Positions 17,601 to 25,561 of a DNA stretch of 39,552 nucleotides are shown here, one piece after another. The notes under the pieces are model-generated. The model worked only from the letters and a program-made list of their open reading frames with translations, searched no databases and had not been told where the DNA came from. A program made the translations under genes and the position numbers. Within the stretch, counting starts at the first letter, position 1; each line of letters starts with the position of its first letter. The DNA is from Chitinophagales bacterium (GTDB taxonomy: Bacteria > Bacteroidota > Bacteroidia > Chitinophagales > Chitinophagaceae), in assembly GCA_015655015.1 (NCBI GenBank), contig JAATFV010000028.1, positions 1 to 39,552 on the forward strand. The letters are read 5' to 3'.

Positions 17601-17698
17601 CTAAATCCCTTGCTAACCAAAAAATCCACCAGGGTATCTTTACCGATGTTGAATTCTTTAGCCGCAGCCATCAAACGTGGTGTTATTACTTCTGCCAT
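14648..17698 (-). CDS. infB: Translation initiation factor IF-2
   Basis: IF-2 is the GTPase that places initiator tRNA on the ribosome. The first 500 or so residues are a low-complexity linker: a Pro/Glu/Val-rich part, then a Gly/Asn/Arg-rich part with long glycine runs. The GTPase follows, with G1 GHVDHGKTS at about residue 517, DTPGHEAF near 564 and NKID near 618, then the beta-barrel and C-terminal fMet-tRNA-binding domains. At 1016 residues it is long, but long N termini are common in Bacteroidota. It is last in the rimP-nusA-infB operon, 84 bases after nusA. Confidence 0.97.
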   Translation of the reverse strand: MAEVITPRLMAAAKEFNIGKDTLVDFLVSKGFSKDDLKPTSKLTEDMYRFLLQEFQQDKVAKIKSDQIDLPKGSLEAKKKKEDETVIFKKEIVKKPAVKEETPVVEEPPVVIPPAAVVEEKQPEEPEITKIEAPELEGPKVINKIDLSKIDSSTRPKNIIKKVVPENGVEPHVAEPEESPVEALLPEPPEEKELPQEEKIEEPVVEELPYEEPAVVVAEAPPVHLPEEIVAPPEPPAKEIPPEEAPVAEEHEAPPVIENIKAEKLEGPKILGKIELPLNNDTRPKPPSEEKRKRKRIPIEKKDNGGGGGGGRPNNPPAGGGGTGHGHQGGGGNTRPPGQNRIPIQRNPRGAGGAGQGQGGGGNRRPDPRSTPREVKEIDKKEIQEKIRQTQAKLAGSGGRGKSLKAKYRRAKRDEMAEHTGGDEIGDNRLQVTEFISVSELANLMDVSYAEVISKCMSLGMMVSINQRLEADVIELVAGEFGYVVEFIGIDDAAEMEEEEEEDDAEEMLPRSPVVTIMGHVDHGKTSLLDYIRSANVVAGEAGGITQHIGAYQVTTATGKKITFLDTPGHEAFTAMRARGAKAADVAVIVVAADDAVMPQTKEAISHAQAAGLPMVFAINKIDRDGANPEKIKEQLAGMNILVEDWGGKFQSQEISAKKGLNIDLLLEKIGLEAELLDLKANPDREGSGSVIEASLDKGRGYVATVLVQNGTLHSGDLVVSGQYYGRVKAMFNERNKRVDSAPPTTPVLLLGLNGAPQAGEKFKVYADESEAKEVANKRAQILREQGIRTKKHITLDEIGRRLALGNFKELNLIIKGDVDGSVEALSDSLQKLSTEEIAVRVVHKAVGAITESDVLLATASDAVIVGFNVRPSSQASRLAETEGVEIKTYSIIYNAIEEVKSAMEGMLEPKIQEKVVANVEVRNVFKFDKATVAGCFVLEGKIFRNAKIRLVRDGIVIYPIGEGASAELASLKRFKDDVKEVASSMECGLTIKNFNDLRVGDIVEAYEEEEVKRTL

Positions 17699-17782
17699 AT
17701 ATGCTTTTCCTGGTCCCGTAGGAAGGGATCAGGATCGTCCCTTTTAAAATATTAAAAAAATAGTCTGTAAATATATAATAAG

Positions 17783-19030
17783 TTATCCTTTTTGAAATTC
17801 TTCTTTCAGCACCTTTAATACTTCCTCGATCGTCCCTTTTTCCAGGTCGGTCCTTCTTTCCAGCTCATCAGCCGTCAGGTCCAGCACGCTGCGGGCCGTA
17901 TCACAGCCGATACGCTTCAGCTCATCGATCACCCAGGTCTCGATCTCATCGCTGAATTCTTCCAGGTCGATATCGAACTCTTCCGGTTCACCCTCATTAT
18001 CCCTGAATACATCGATGGTATATCCTGTCAATTCCTGGGCCAGTTTAATATTGACCCCCTTACGGCCGATGGCCAGGGATACCTGGTCCGGCTTAAGATA
18101 GACATTTGCATGCGCCTTTTCGCTGTCCAGCTCCATATTGGTAATTTTAGACGGCGTCAAAGAACGCTGGATCAGCAGCTGTGTATTGTTGGTCCAGTTG
18201 ATCACATCGATATTCTCGTTCTTAAGCTCCCGGACGATCCCATGGATACGGCTTCCTTTCATACCCACACAGGCGCCTACCGGATCGATACGATCATCAT
18301 AGGATTCTACTGCCACTTTAGCCCTTTCACCCGGCTCACGAACGATCTTCTTTATAACGATCAGACCGTCAAAGATCTCCGGCACTTCAATTTCCAGCAA
18401 TTTAGACAGGAATAACGGACTGGTCCTGGACAAAATGATGACGGGTGAATTGTTCTTTAGCTCTACTTTCTTGACTACAGCGCGGATATTCTCCCCTTTT
18501 TTGAAATAATCCTGGGGGATCTGTTCCGACTTAGGCAGGATCAGCTCACTGCCTTCCTCATCCAGTAACAAGATCTCTTTCTTCCAGACCTGGTATACTT
18601 CCGCACTTATAATTTCCCCTACCCGCTCATTATATTTTTTTACCAGCACATTCTTCTTCAGATCGCCGATACGGCTCGCCAGCGTTTGTTTGGCAGCGAG
18701 GATGGCCCGGCGCCCAAAATCAAGTATTTCAATTTCTTCATATAACTCCTCGCCCACTTCATAGTCCTGCTGGATCTTCGTCGCGTCCGTATAGGCGATC
18801 TCCGCCAACGGATCATTTACACTGCCATCTTCCACGATGGTGCGGCGGCGCACAATTTCCAGGTCACCTTTCTCCGCATTGACAATTACGTCAAAATTTT
18901 CATCGCTTCCGTATTTCTTACGCAACAAAGTTTTGAACACATCTTCTACCACTTTCATCATGGTAGGGCGGTCGATATTTTCGGCTTCCTTGAAGTCCTG
19001 GAAGGCTTCGATCAAATTGATACTTGCCAT
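17783..19030 (-). CDS. nusA: Transcription termination/antitermination factor NusA
   Basis: A 415-residue NusA with the N-terminal RNA-polymerase-binding domain, an S1 domain (about 135-200), and KH domains (about 205-345) including GMKGSRIHGIVREL and AIGRKGVNIKLAQEL. A helix-hairpin-helix-like end (ADELERRTDLEKGTIEEVL) follows. It is shorter than the 495-residue E. coli protein, which has extra acidic repeats. It lies 34 bases after rimP and 84 before infB, the classic order. In E. coli NusA represses its own operon; the leader hairpin in front of rimP here allows a similar scheme. Confidence 0.97.
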   Translation of the reverse strand: MASINLIEAFQDFKEAENIDRPTMMKVVEDVFKTLLRKKYGSDENFDVIVNAEKGDLEIVRRRTIVEDGSVNDPLAEIAYTDATKIQQDYEVGEELYEEIEILDFGRRAILAAKQTLASRIGDLKKNVLVKKYNERVGEIISAEVYQVWKKEILLLDEEGSELILPKSEQIPQDYFKKGENIRAVVKKVELKNNSPVIILSRTSPLFLSKLLEIEVPEIFDGLIVIKKIVREPGERAKVAVESYDDRIDPVGACVGMKGSRIHGIVRELKNENIDVINWTNNTQLLIQRSLTPSKITNMELDSEKAHANVYLKPDQVSLAIGRKGVNIKLAQELTGYTIDVFRDNEGEPEEFDIDLEEFSDEIETWVIDELKRIGCDTARSVLDLTADELERRTDLEKGTIEEVLKVLKEEFQKG

Positions 19031-19064
19031 AACACTTAATTTTTAAAGATCCCCCGGGAGGGAA

Positions 19065-19535
19065 TTAAAAAACTACTTGAATTTTTGTTGTTTTTATGTT
19101 ATCGAATAAAAAAGCGTGATTGATCACTTCTTTCTTCTTGTTCTTCCCTCTTATTTCCTCTATAATGAGGCCATCTTCACTCACTTCCACCAGGCGGCCC
19201 TCTTTTTTCGACCCATCCTGCAAAAGTATCTCTACCTGGCGCCCTATGTTCTTCCTGTACTGGCGCATGATCTTCAGCGGCTCATCCAGGCCGGGGGAAG
19301 AAACTTCGAGCGAAAAATCGTCGGCCGGAAACAGTCCCGATTCTTCCAGCTGCTTGTACAGGGCCCTGTTAACCTGTACACATTTTTCAATGGAGATCCC
19401 CTGGTCCCCATCCAAAAAGACTTTTATATTGTTGGTAGGCTTGATCCTGACTTCCACCAGGAAATAATCAGATTCGCCTGCCAGCAAGCCCTGCAACATG
19501 CCTTCTACTAACTTAATTGTATCATTACTACCCAT
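19065..19535 (-). CDS. rimP: Ribosome maturation factor RimP
   Basis: A 156-residue RimP, needed for 30S subunit assembly. Family features include the IEKCVQVNRAL segment and the SLEVSSPGLDEPL motif, followed by an SH3-like C-terminal barrel. It is the first gene of the rimP-nusA-infB operon, and its start at 19535 agrees with the family N terminus and with the upstream promoter and leader. Confidence 0.95.
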   Translation of the reverse strand: MGSNDTIKLVEGMLQGLLAGESDYFLVEVRIKPTNNIKVFLDGDQGISIEKCVQVNRALYKQLEESGLFPADDFSLEVSSPGLDEPLKIMRQYRKNIGRQVEILLQDGSKKEGRLVEVSEDGLIIEEIRGKNKKKEVINHAFLFDNIKTTKIQVVF

Positions 19536-19569
19536 AGAAAACTACATCCTTCTTCTTTGTTTGGACCGG

Positions 19570-19620
19570 GCTCCGCTCGGTTAAAATAAAAGAAGGGAAC
19601 GGATTCGTTCCCTTTCTTTT
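19570..19620 (-). promoter_or_regulatory. Terminator-like leader of the rimP-nusA-infB operon
   Basis: Between the likely promoter (19637-19667) and rimP lies a perfect 9-base stem AAGGGAACG-AATC-CGTTCCCTT (19593-19614), followed on the minus strand by TTCTTTTATTTT. A second, weaker hairpin (ACCGAGCGGAGCCCGGT) comes next. This arrangement, inside the untranslated leader of a NusA operon, suggests regulated premature termination. Confidence 0.5.
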
Positions 19621-19636
19621 GCTTCATTTACCTGTG

Positions 19637-19667
19637 CGAAGGTAAGATAAATCTTATTTCCACCAAA
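19637..19667 (-). promoter_or_regulatory. Promoter of the rimP-nusA-infB operon
   Basis: On the minus strand TTTG (19664-19667), a 19-base spacer and TACCTTCG (19637-19644, one mismatch to TAnnTTTG) fit the Bacteroidota promoter. The predicted leader is about 95 bases. Confidence 0.5.
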
Positions 19668-19748
19668 ACTGCGGTAAAAGCTTTACGAAAATTTTTTGCG
19701 GGTGGGTGTTTCAAGCGAAGTTGCGTACTTTTAAAGAAAAGAATCAGC

Positions 19749-20108
19749 ATGCCCCAGCCAGACAATTTAGGGTCTTTCTTTTCAGAGAACAAAACGCTGC
19801 TAAAAGAATACCTGGAGACCCGGATGGAGATCTACCGGCTGCAAAGTCTTCGCATTTTTTCCAAATCAGCGGGTTATTTCGCCTGGATCATCATATCCCT
19901 GTTCCTGGTGCTTTTGCTTATGTTCTTCGGCGGAATGGCCATCGGCTTCTGGTTTTCCAACCTCCTGCACAGCAATGTAAAAGGTTTTGGCCTGGTGACC
20001 ATCCTTATCCTGGTCGTCTTTATCCTGCTGATCGTTTTCAGAAAATCCCTGTTCGTAGACCCCGTAACCCGCAGCATCATTCAACGGTCAAGGGAAGAAG
20101 AAGACTAA
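19749..20108 (+). CDS. Small membrane protein of the putative holin superfamily III type
   Basis: A 119-residue protein with an N-terminal amphipathic helix, two hydrophobic segments (about 42-65 and 78-98) joined by a short loop, and a charged C terminus. This layout is typical of the 'phage holin family' small proteins that are widespread in Bacteroidota chromosomes and are not evidence of a prophage. Two further small genes of the same strand follow, and the three may share a transcript. Its role is unknown; stress or envelope homeostasis is a common guess for the class. Confidence 0.75.
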   Translation: MPQPDNLGSFFSENKTLLKEYLETRMEIYRLQSLRIFSKSAGYFAWIIISLFLVLLLMFFGGMAIGFWFSNLLHSNVKGFGLVTILILVVFILLIVFRKSLFVDPVTRSIIQRSREEED

Positions 20109-20181
20109 CGAATAGCCGCAAGCTGCAAGCCATCAGCCAATAGCAGTCAGCCGGAAAGCCCCAAAAAAATTAAAAAAAATT

Positions 20182-20499
20182 ATGGCCAGCCTGACAAAAT
20201 CGACCCGCACACTGAATTCCCTGGAAGAAGAGATCCGCCAGCTGCGGCAAAAAGCCAAACAGCTGGAAGAGAAAATAGACGATAATTTCACTTACTTCCA
20301 GGAGCATTCCGGCTCCATGTTCATCCGGTCCCTGCTTCCCCGCAAAATTGAAGGGGAAACGCTCACGGGAAACAAGCTCCTGGATACCTTTTTGCAGAAC
20401 GACCGCCTTCAAAAGATCCTTATCCGATTGGCGGATCGCCTGGCCGGAAGATTGGGAGATGGCCTTAACTGGCTGGTTAACAGGATTTTCAAGAAATAA
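20182..20499 (+). CDS. Coiled-coil small protein, 105 residues
   Basis: No named family recognised. Residues 10-40 form a heptad-rich coiled coil (LEEEIRQLRQKAKQLEEKI). A more variable middle and a C-terminal amphipathic helix (RLADRLAGRLGDGLNWLVNRIF) follow. There is no signal peptide. It starts 73 bases after the holin-like gene, in a pattern often seen next to that family, so it may be its partner. The start at 20182 is the only early ATG. Confidence 0.7.
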   Translation: MASLTKSTRTLNSLEEEIRQLRQKAKQLEEKIDDNFTYFQEHSGSMFIRSLLPRKIEGETLTGNKLLDTFLQNDRLQKILIRLADRLAGRLGDGLNWLVNRIFKK

Positions 20500-20569
20500 A
20501 ATACTCTTTAACACCCCTTTATGGCCCTTGGTATAAACCTTTATCCTAACTTAGCTGTATTATTTCATT

Positions 20570-20836
20570 ATGATGCCGTTAGCAGATATATTTTTATTGG
20601 GGATCGTATTGTACCTGTTGTACAAATTCGTCTTTAATTTCTTCCTGCCCATTTTCCGGACCACGAAGCAGGTCCGGCAGCAATTCAGGAACATGCAGGA
20701 GAACGCACAAAACCACAACGATCCGTTCCAACGCTCCTATACCCAGCCGCAAAGCGGCCCCACACCGAAAAAGCCGGAACCGTCTTCCCCAAAGAACACG
20801 ATGGGGGAATACATCGATTTCGAAGAGATCAAATGA
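20570..20836 (+). CDS. DUF4834-like small membrane protein
   Basis: An 88-residue protein with an N-terminal membrane segment (IFLLGIVLYLLYKFVF), a basic stretch (RTTKQVRQQF), a polar Pro/Ser-rich linker and a conserved-looking end MGEYIDFEEIK. This layout matches the DUF4834 family of Bacteroidota, function unknown. Two consecutive ATG codons open the frame; the second (20573) may be the actual start. Confidence 0.75.
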   Translation: MMPLADIFLLGIVLYLLYKFVFNFFLPIFRTTKQVRQQFRNMQENAQNHNDPFQRSYTQPQSGPTPKKPEPSSPKNTMGEYIDFEEIK

Positions 20837-20852
20837 TCCCGGACCAACCGCT

Positions 20853-20879
20853 CCCGGATCGACAAGATCGACATCCGGG
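20853..20879. terminator. Hairpin between convergent genes
   Basis: CCCGGAT (20853-20859) pairs with ATCCGGG (20873-20879), with further CGA/TCG pairing inside. It sits between the DUF4834-like gene and the oppositely directed HAD gene. No T-tract follows, so terminator function is inferred from position. Confidence 0.35.
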
Positions 20880-20936
20880 GGACTCCTGTCAGGATCCTGC
20901 AGATTCAGAAGCCCATGGTTCGCGGATCCGGGCAGA

Positions 20937-21551
20937 TTACCATTGAAAATCCACTAAGGTAGTGCCTGGTCGCAGATACAGCCCTCTCAGCCCCGCAGCC
21001 TCCGCACCCTCAACATTGATCAGGGCATCGTCCACGAATAGGGTCTCCGGCCCCTTCAGCTGATTTTCCCGCAGAATAGTTTCAAAAGATTCCCGACCAG
21101 GCTTTCTCATGCCCATGAGATGGCTATAATAGGCCCGCTCAAAATGACTATCCAGCTCCTCTTCCCCAAAGGTGTTATGATAGATCTTTTGTAAAGATGC
21201 CAGATGGAGCGCATTCGTATTGCTGAAAAGAAAGAGGCGGTAATGCTTGCGCAATTCCTTCAGCAGCTGGATACGTTCCACCGGAAAGTCCAGCAGCAGG
21301 GCATTCCATGCAGTGATGATCGCTGAATCCGGCGCAGAAAGACCGGTCAGCTCTTTTACAGCATCGATAAATTGCCGGTCGCTGATCCTGCCCACCTCAT
21401 AATCCGAAAAGAAAGAGGCGGCATGGCCATGCCCGAAATATTCCCGGAATGGCTTGGCTCCCATCGATACAAATGCATCTTCCGTAAGCTGGTTATCCAG
21501 GTTGATGATGACCCCGCCCAGGTCGAAAATGATATTTTTAATGCCTTGCAT
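20937..21551 (-). CDS. HAD-superfamily phosphatase, YihX-like
   Basis: A 204-residue HAD subfamily IA hydrolase. Motif I is IIFDLGGVIINLD with nucleophile Asp10; the usual second Asp at position 12 is Gly, as in the YihX-type sugar-phosphatase branch (FDLGNV). Motif II is LFLFSNTNALH, the lysine region KPGRESFE, and the metal Asp pair is in LFVDDALINVEGA. YihX removes phosphate from glucose-1-phosphate; that substrate is a family hint, not shown here. It precedes the glucan locus on the same strand direction but downstream of it. Confidence 0.85.
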   Translation of the reverse strand: MQGIKNIIFDLGGVIINLDNQLTEDAFVSMGAKPFREYFGHGHAASFFSDYEVGRISDRQFIDAVKELTGLSAPDSAIITAWNALLLDFPVERIQLLKELRKHYRLFLFSNTNALHLASLQKIYHNTFGEEELDSHFERAYYSHLMGMRKPGRESFETILRENQLKGPETLFVDDALINVEGAEAAGLRGLYLRPGTTLVDFQW

Positions 21552-21705
21552 GGCATAAAAATAGCTCGAATTGGGAAAAATTTCGGGTCTTATTCAAATT
21601 TTAATACAGCCGGCAACCGGATTAAAAATCCGGTAAGAACATGACCCGCTTTACAAAAGCAGGTTATGTCAGGGACGCCTGTCCAAAGGCAAATGCCGGC
21701 CAGCC

Positions 21706-24042
21706 TTATTTAATCCAGGTGATCTTCACCGGCCTGACATCCCGGGAATTACCCCCAACCATGATCTCAAAATCCCCGGATTCCCAATCGTATTTCAGGT
21801 CGTTGTTATAAAACTTCAGATCTTCGGGGGTGATCGTAAAGGTCACTTTTTTAGACTCCCCGGCTTTCAGGTCGATTTTCTGAAAACCTTTCAACTCCTT
21901 CACCGGCCGGGTAATGCTGCCCACCAGGTCCCGGATATAGAGCTGCACAACTTCCTTTCCGTCCCTTCCCCCGTCATTGGTCACCGTTACCGTCGCCGTC
22001 AGCTTTTGGTTGCCTTTCAGCGAGGCGCTGCTCAGCACCGGATCGCTGTATGTAAAATGCGTATAGCTTAACCCATACCCAAACGGATATACCGGGTCAT
22101 TGGACACATCGAGGTAATTCGAACGGAATTTCTGAAACCAGGCCCCTTCCGCCAGGGGACGACCGGTATTTTTATGGTTGTAATAGAGGGGGATCTGCCC
22201 GACATTCTGCGGCCAGGTTGTGCTCAGCTTGCCGGAAGGATTGACATCACCGAACAGCACATCGGCAATAGCATGCCCCGCCTCGCTGCCGCCGAACCAT
22301 ACATTCAGGATAGAAGGCGCCCGGTCATTTTCCCATTTAATAGCCAGGGGCCTTCCGGTGAACAGGACCAATACCACGGGTTTCCCCGTCTTCAGCAAGG
22401 CCTTCAACAGGTCCTGCTGGACTTGCGGCATTTCAATATTGCTGCGGCTGCTCGCTTCTCCGGTCATCTCGGCTGATTCACCCAGCGCGGCAACGATCAC
22501 ATCTGCCTGGCTGGCCGTATTCAGCGCCTCCTGCAGGATCTCCGCAGCAGGGCGATGGTCTCTCTTCAGGGATTTTCCGAACATACCTGCCCGTTCCTCG
22601 AAGATGCTATCCGTGTCCAGATTGGATCCCTTGCTATACAGGATCTTTACTCCATCGCCGGCCACCTCTTTCAATCCCTCTAAAAGGGAAACGGATTTCG
22701 AGAAATCTGCCGCCACGCTCCAGGTGCCCGTCATATTCTCCCTGTTATCCGCCAGGGGGCCGACTAACGCGATCGTACCGCCCTTTTTCAGGGGAAGTAT
22801 CTTATCCTGGTTCTTCAGCAATACAAAGCAATCGGCCGCGATCTTTCTGGCCGTTGCCCGGTTGGCAGGCGTGAAGATGTCCGTGGCCGCCCTTTTTTCG
22901 TCGCAGTATTTATAAGGATTGGCGAACAATCCCAGCTTGTACTTCGCTTCGAGCACTTTTTTGCACGCCTCGTCGATCTGCCCTACTGTCACCTTTCCTT
23001 CCTCCAATGATTTTTTCAGGGTCGTCAGGAAGCCCTCCCCCACCATATCCATGTCAATGCCGGCTTTCAGCGCCAGGGCGCTGACAGTTTGCAGATCACC
23101 CAGCCCATGTTCGATCAGCTCGTTAATGCCTGTATAATCCGTCACGACAAAACCATCAAACCCCCAGCGCTTGCGCAGCACATCGGTCATCAGCCACTTA
23201 TTAGCCGTAGCAGGTATGCCATTCACGTCATTGAAAGAAGCCATGATACTTCCCGCTCCGGCATCCAACGCAGCCTTATAAGGCGGCAGGTATTCGTTGA
23301 ACATCCGTACATCGCTCATATCGGTGGTATTGTAGTCCCGGCCCGCCTCCGCCGCTCCATACAGCGCATAATGTTTCACGCAGGCCATGATATCGCTGTT
23401 GCCGGAAAGATCGCCCTGGTAACCTTTCACCATAGCCTTTGCGATCTGCGAACCCAGGTAAGGATCCTCTCCATTGCCCTCTGCAATACGCCCCCAGCGG
23501 GGGTCACGGGCAATGTCCACCATTGGGGAAAAGGTCCAGCAGATGCCATCCGCACTGGCTTCGGCAGCGGCAACGCGGGCGCTCTTCTCAACTTCCTGCA
23601 TGTCCCAGCTGCAGCTCAGCCCCAGGGGGATCGGGAACACCGTCTCATATCCATGAATGACATCCATCCCGAAGATCAGCGGGATCTTAAGCCTGCTCTT
23701 CTCCACCGCTATTTTCTGCACCTCCCGGATCTTCGCCACGGTCTTGATATTGAACAGGCCGCCCACTTTCCCTTCTTCGATCTTTTTGGCGATATCGGAG
23801 TTGCCCGCCTGTCCGGTAGTGATATCTCCCGCTCCGGGCAGGTTGAGCTGGCCTATCTTTTCATCCAGCGTCATCCTGCCCAGCAGGGTCTTGACGAAAG
23901 CATGCATTTTTGCTTCCTGCGGAGATGGCTGCGCCTGGGTTTGCCCCTGCATTTGCGTCCGGGCCTGCGCTTGTACCTGCAGGTGTGCCTGTGACAGCAC
24001 AGCAACGAACAGGAGAAGAACAAAGACTTTCGATTTTTTCAT
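21706..24042 (-). CDS. bglX: GH3 beta-glucosidase, BglX type
   Basis: A 778-residue secreted glycoside hydrolase of family 3. A signal peptide of about 26 residues is followed by a Gln/Ala/Thr-rich stretch, then the (beta/alpha)8 domain with LGRMTLDEKIGQLN and the nucleophile Asp in FVVTDYTG (about residue 300), the alpha/beta sandwich domain, and a C-terminal fibronectin III-like domain (ending with KVTFTITPEDLKFY). It is last in the locus, 53 bases after the first GH144 gene. The context suggests cleavage of beta-1,2-linked gluco-oligosaccharides such as sophorose in the periplasm, like the characterised Bacteroides GH3 enzyme in a comparable setting. Confidence 0.93.
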   Translation of the reverse strand: MKKSKVFVLLLFVAVLSQAHLQVQAQARTQMQGQTQAQPSPQEAKMHAFVKTLLGRMTLDEKIGQLNLPGAGDITTGQAGNSDIAKKIEEGKVGGLFNIKTVAKIREVQKIAVEKSRLKIPLIFGMDVIHGYETVFPIPLGLSCSWDMQEVEKSARVAAAEASADGICWTFSPMVDIARDPRWGRIAEGNGEDPYLGSQIAKAMVKGYQGDLSGNSDIMACVKHYALYGAAEAGRDYNTTDMSDVRMFNEYLPPYKAALDAGAGSIMASFNDVNGIPATANKWLMTDVLRKRWGFDGFVVTDYTGINELIEHGLGDLQTVSALALKAGIDMDMVGEGFLTTLKKSLEEGKVTVGQIDEACKKVLEAKYKLGLFANPYKYCDEKRAATDIFTPANRATARKIAADCFVLLKNQDKILPLKKGGTIALVGPLADNRENMTGTWSVAADFSKSVSLLEGLKEVAGDGVKILYSKGSNLDTDSIFEERAGMFGKSLKRDHRPAAEILQEALNTASQADVIVAALGESAEMTGEASSRSNIEMPQVQQDLLKALLKTGKPVVLVLFTGRPLAIKWENDRAPSILNVWFGGSEAGHAIADVLFGDVNPSGKLSTTWPQNVGQIPLYYNHKNTGRPLAEGAWFQKFRSNYLDVSNDPVYPFGYGLSYTHFTYSDPVLSSASLKGNQKLTATVTVTNDGGRDGKEVVQLYIRDLVGSITRPVKELKGFQKIDLKAGESKKVTFTITPEDLKFYNNDLKYDWESGDFEIMVGGNSRDVRPVKITWIK

Positions 24043-24095
24043 ATTGAACAGTGTTTATAGGTTATCTCAGGTTATTGTTTACAATATGCTTATTA

Positions 24096-25544
24096 TCATT
24101 TATCAGGAGTCTTTATCCACGGACTTTCAAATCCCAGTTTCTTCAAGCCGCCCTGTACCTCAGGGCAGCTCATGAACAGCCGCCAGAGCAAGCCGCTCCG
24201 GTAATTCTCGATCATGGCTACGATGGGGCCTTCGTCGATGGCCAGATAGGAATTGGCATACCAGTTTTTTGTTTCATTGAAGGCGTCGGTGAAGCCATAC
24301 TTTCCCCATATCTTACCTCCCAGATCATCATAAAAATGCCGCAGGGCCTTCATGGAAAAATCGGGGGTATAGGGAAAAGCGGAAAGAGCTGCCGTAGGTG
24401 TGATGGTTCCCCAGTCATTGGTCGGCGAAAAGGCGTTGTACCCGTCATAGGTATCGCTGGCCGTCAATCCCCAGCAGTTTTCTCCATAACCCTTGAATTT
24501 TTTAGGGTTATCGAGGCAATAGGCGTGATTGATCAGCGTGTGATGGCTGTTTTGTTCCCAGTAGTCGGCATATTGATCTTTCAATCCATGCGGGTCAAGG
24601 CCCAGGAAAGAATACTGGGAAAAAAAGAGGGGCCCGCCATAATCGAACCCTAAAGGCAGCGTATATCCGTAAAAGGTCTTGCCGTTCTTAAAAAAATCGC
24701 TTTGCGCCCATCCCCGGTGGTAGACAGCGGCACTTACCGGATAGCGTTCCGCCGATGCGGCCAGTACATACATGATCAGGCATTCGTTGAACCCCCGAAC
24801 GGGAAAGTTCATGGCCCAACCGTTATTGGGACTCCAGTGCCAGTATAATACTTCCTGTCCTTCGCGGGTAAACCAGTTCCATTCAATGTCATTCCACATC
24901 CAGCTGATCCGGTTGCGCAGTTCCGCCTCTGTTCTGCTATCCCCGTTAAAGTATTGCCGGGCGCATAACAGGCCCTCGAACAGATAGGAAGTTTCTACGA
25001 GATCGGCGCCATCATCTTTTCGGCCGAACGGTATGGTCTTACCCGTCTCCCCATTCATCCAGTGGGGAAAGGCCCCGTGATAGGAATTGGCTTTCAACAG
25101 GAAATTCACCATCTTCAGCAGGAACCTGGCGGCGGTATCCCTCGGTATCCATTTGCGTTCTGTAGCCACGATGACCGACATTATGCCAAAACCGGTGCCG
25201 CCGGTGGTCACCACTTCATCGCCGTAGTCATAGCTCCTATTACTTCTTTCCCGGGCCATTCCACTGACCGGGTGTGCGAATTCCCAGAAATAGCCAAATG
25301 TCTTCTTCTGGACCAGGTCGACCAGGGCGCTATCGCTCAGGTTCTTTGGCCGGCTCTCTTCCTTACCAATCCCATCTTTGCTGATCCCGGCATTCTCCTT
25401 TGCTGCCCTGGATAGCTCCGCCCTTGATTCGCCCTTTCCGGGCCGGGCAGCCTTGGATTGGTCTGCCCCCGATTGGGCTGCCAATGACAGAGAAGAAAGA
25501 AGGACGACCCAAAAGAGGCCTGATTTTTTTGTATTCGGGCACAT
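24096..25544 (-). CDS. GH144-type endo-beta-1,2-glucanase (periplasmic copy)
   Basis: A 482-residue enzyme with a cleavable signal peptide (ends near LAAQS), a 45-residue charged Ser/Ala/Lys/Glu linker and an (alpha/alpha)6 glycoamylase-like domain (Pfam Glycoamylase). Conserved acids line up with those I recall for the Chitinophaga endo-beta-1,2-glucanase: DDGADLVE (Asp177, Asp181, Glu184) and the FNE Glu253. Other shared motifs are TGGTGFGIM and YRSGLLW. It has no lipobox, so it should be periplasmic. It starts 17 bases after the lipoprotein paralogue and is a near neighbour by duplication. Endo- versus exo-action cannot be decided from sequence. Confidence 0.88.
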   Translation of the reverse strand: MCPNTKKSGLFWVVLLSSLSLAAQSGADQSKAARPGKGESRAELSRAAKENAGISKDGIGKEESRPKNLSDSALVDLVQKKTFGYFWEFAHPVSGMARERSNRSYDYGDEVVTTGGTGFGIMSVIVATERKWIPRDTAARFLLKMVNFLLKANSYHGAFPHWMNGETGKTIPFGRKDDGADLVETSYLFEGLLCARQYFNGDSRTEAELRNRISWMWNDIEWNWFTREGQEVLYWHWSPNNGWAMNFPVRGFNECLIMYVLAASAERYPVSAAVYHRGWAQSDFFKNGKTFYGYTLPLGFDYGGPLFFSQYSFLGLDPHGLKDQYADYWEQNSHHTLINHAYCLDNPKKFKGYGENCWGLTASDTYDGYNAFSPTNDWGTITPTAALSAFPYTPDFSMKALRHFYDDLGGKIWGKYGFTDAFNETKNWYANSYLAIDEGPIVAMIENYRSGLLWRLFMSCPEVQGGLKKLGFESPWIKTPDK

Positions 25545-25561
25545 TATTCGTACTTGTTTTT

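Noticed and set aside
19749..20108. Prophage suggested by a holin-like protein
   Set aside because: This small membrane family is common in ordinary Bacteroidota chromosomes; there are no phage structural or replication genes nearby.
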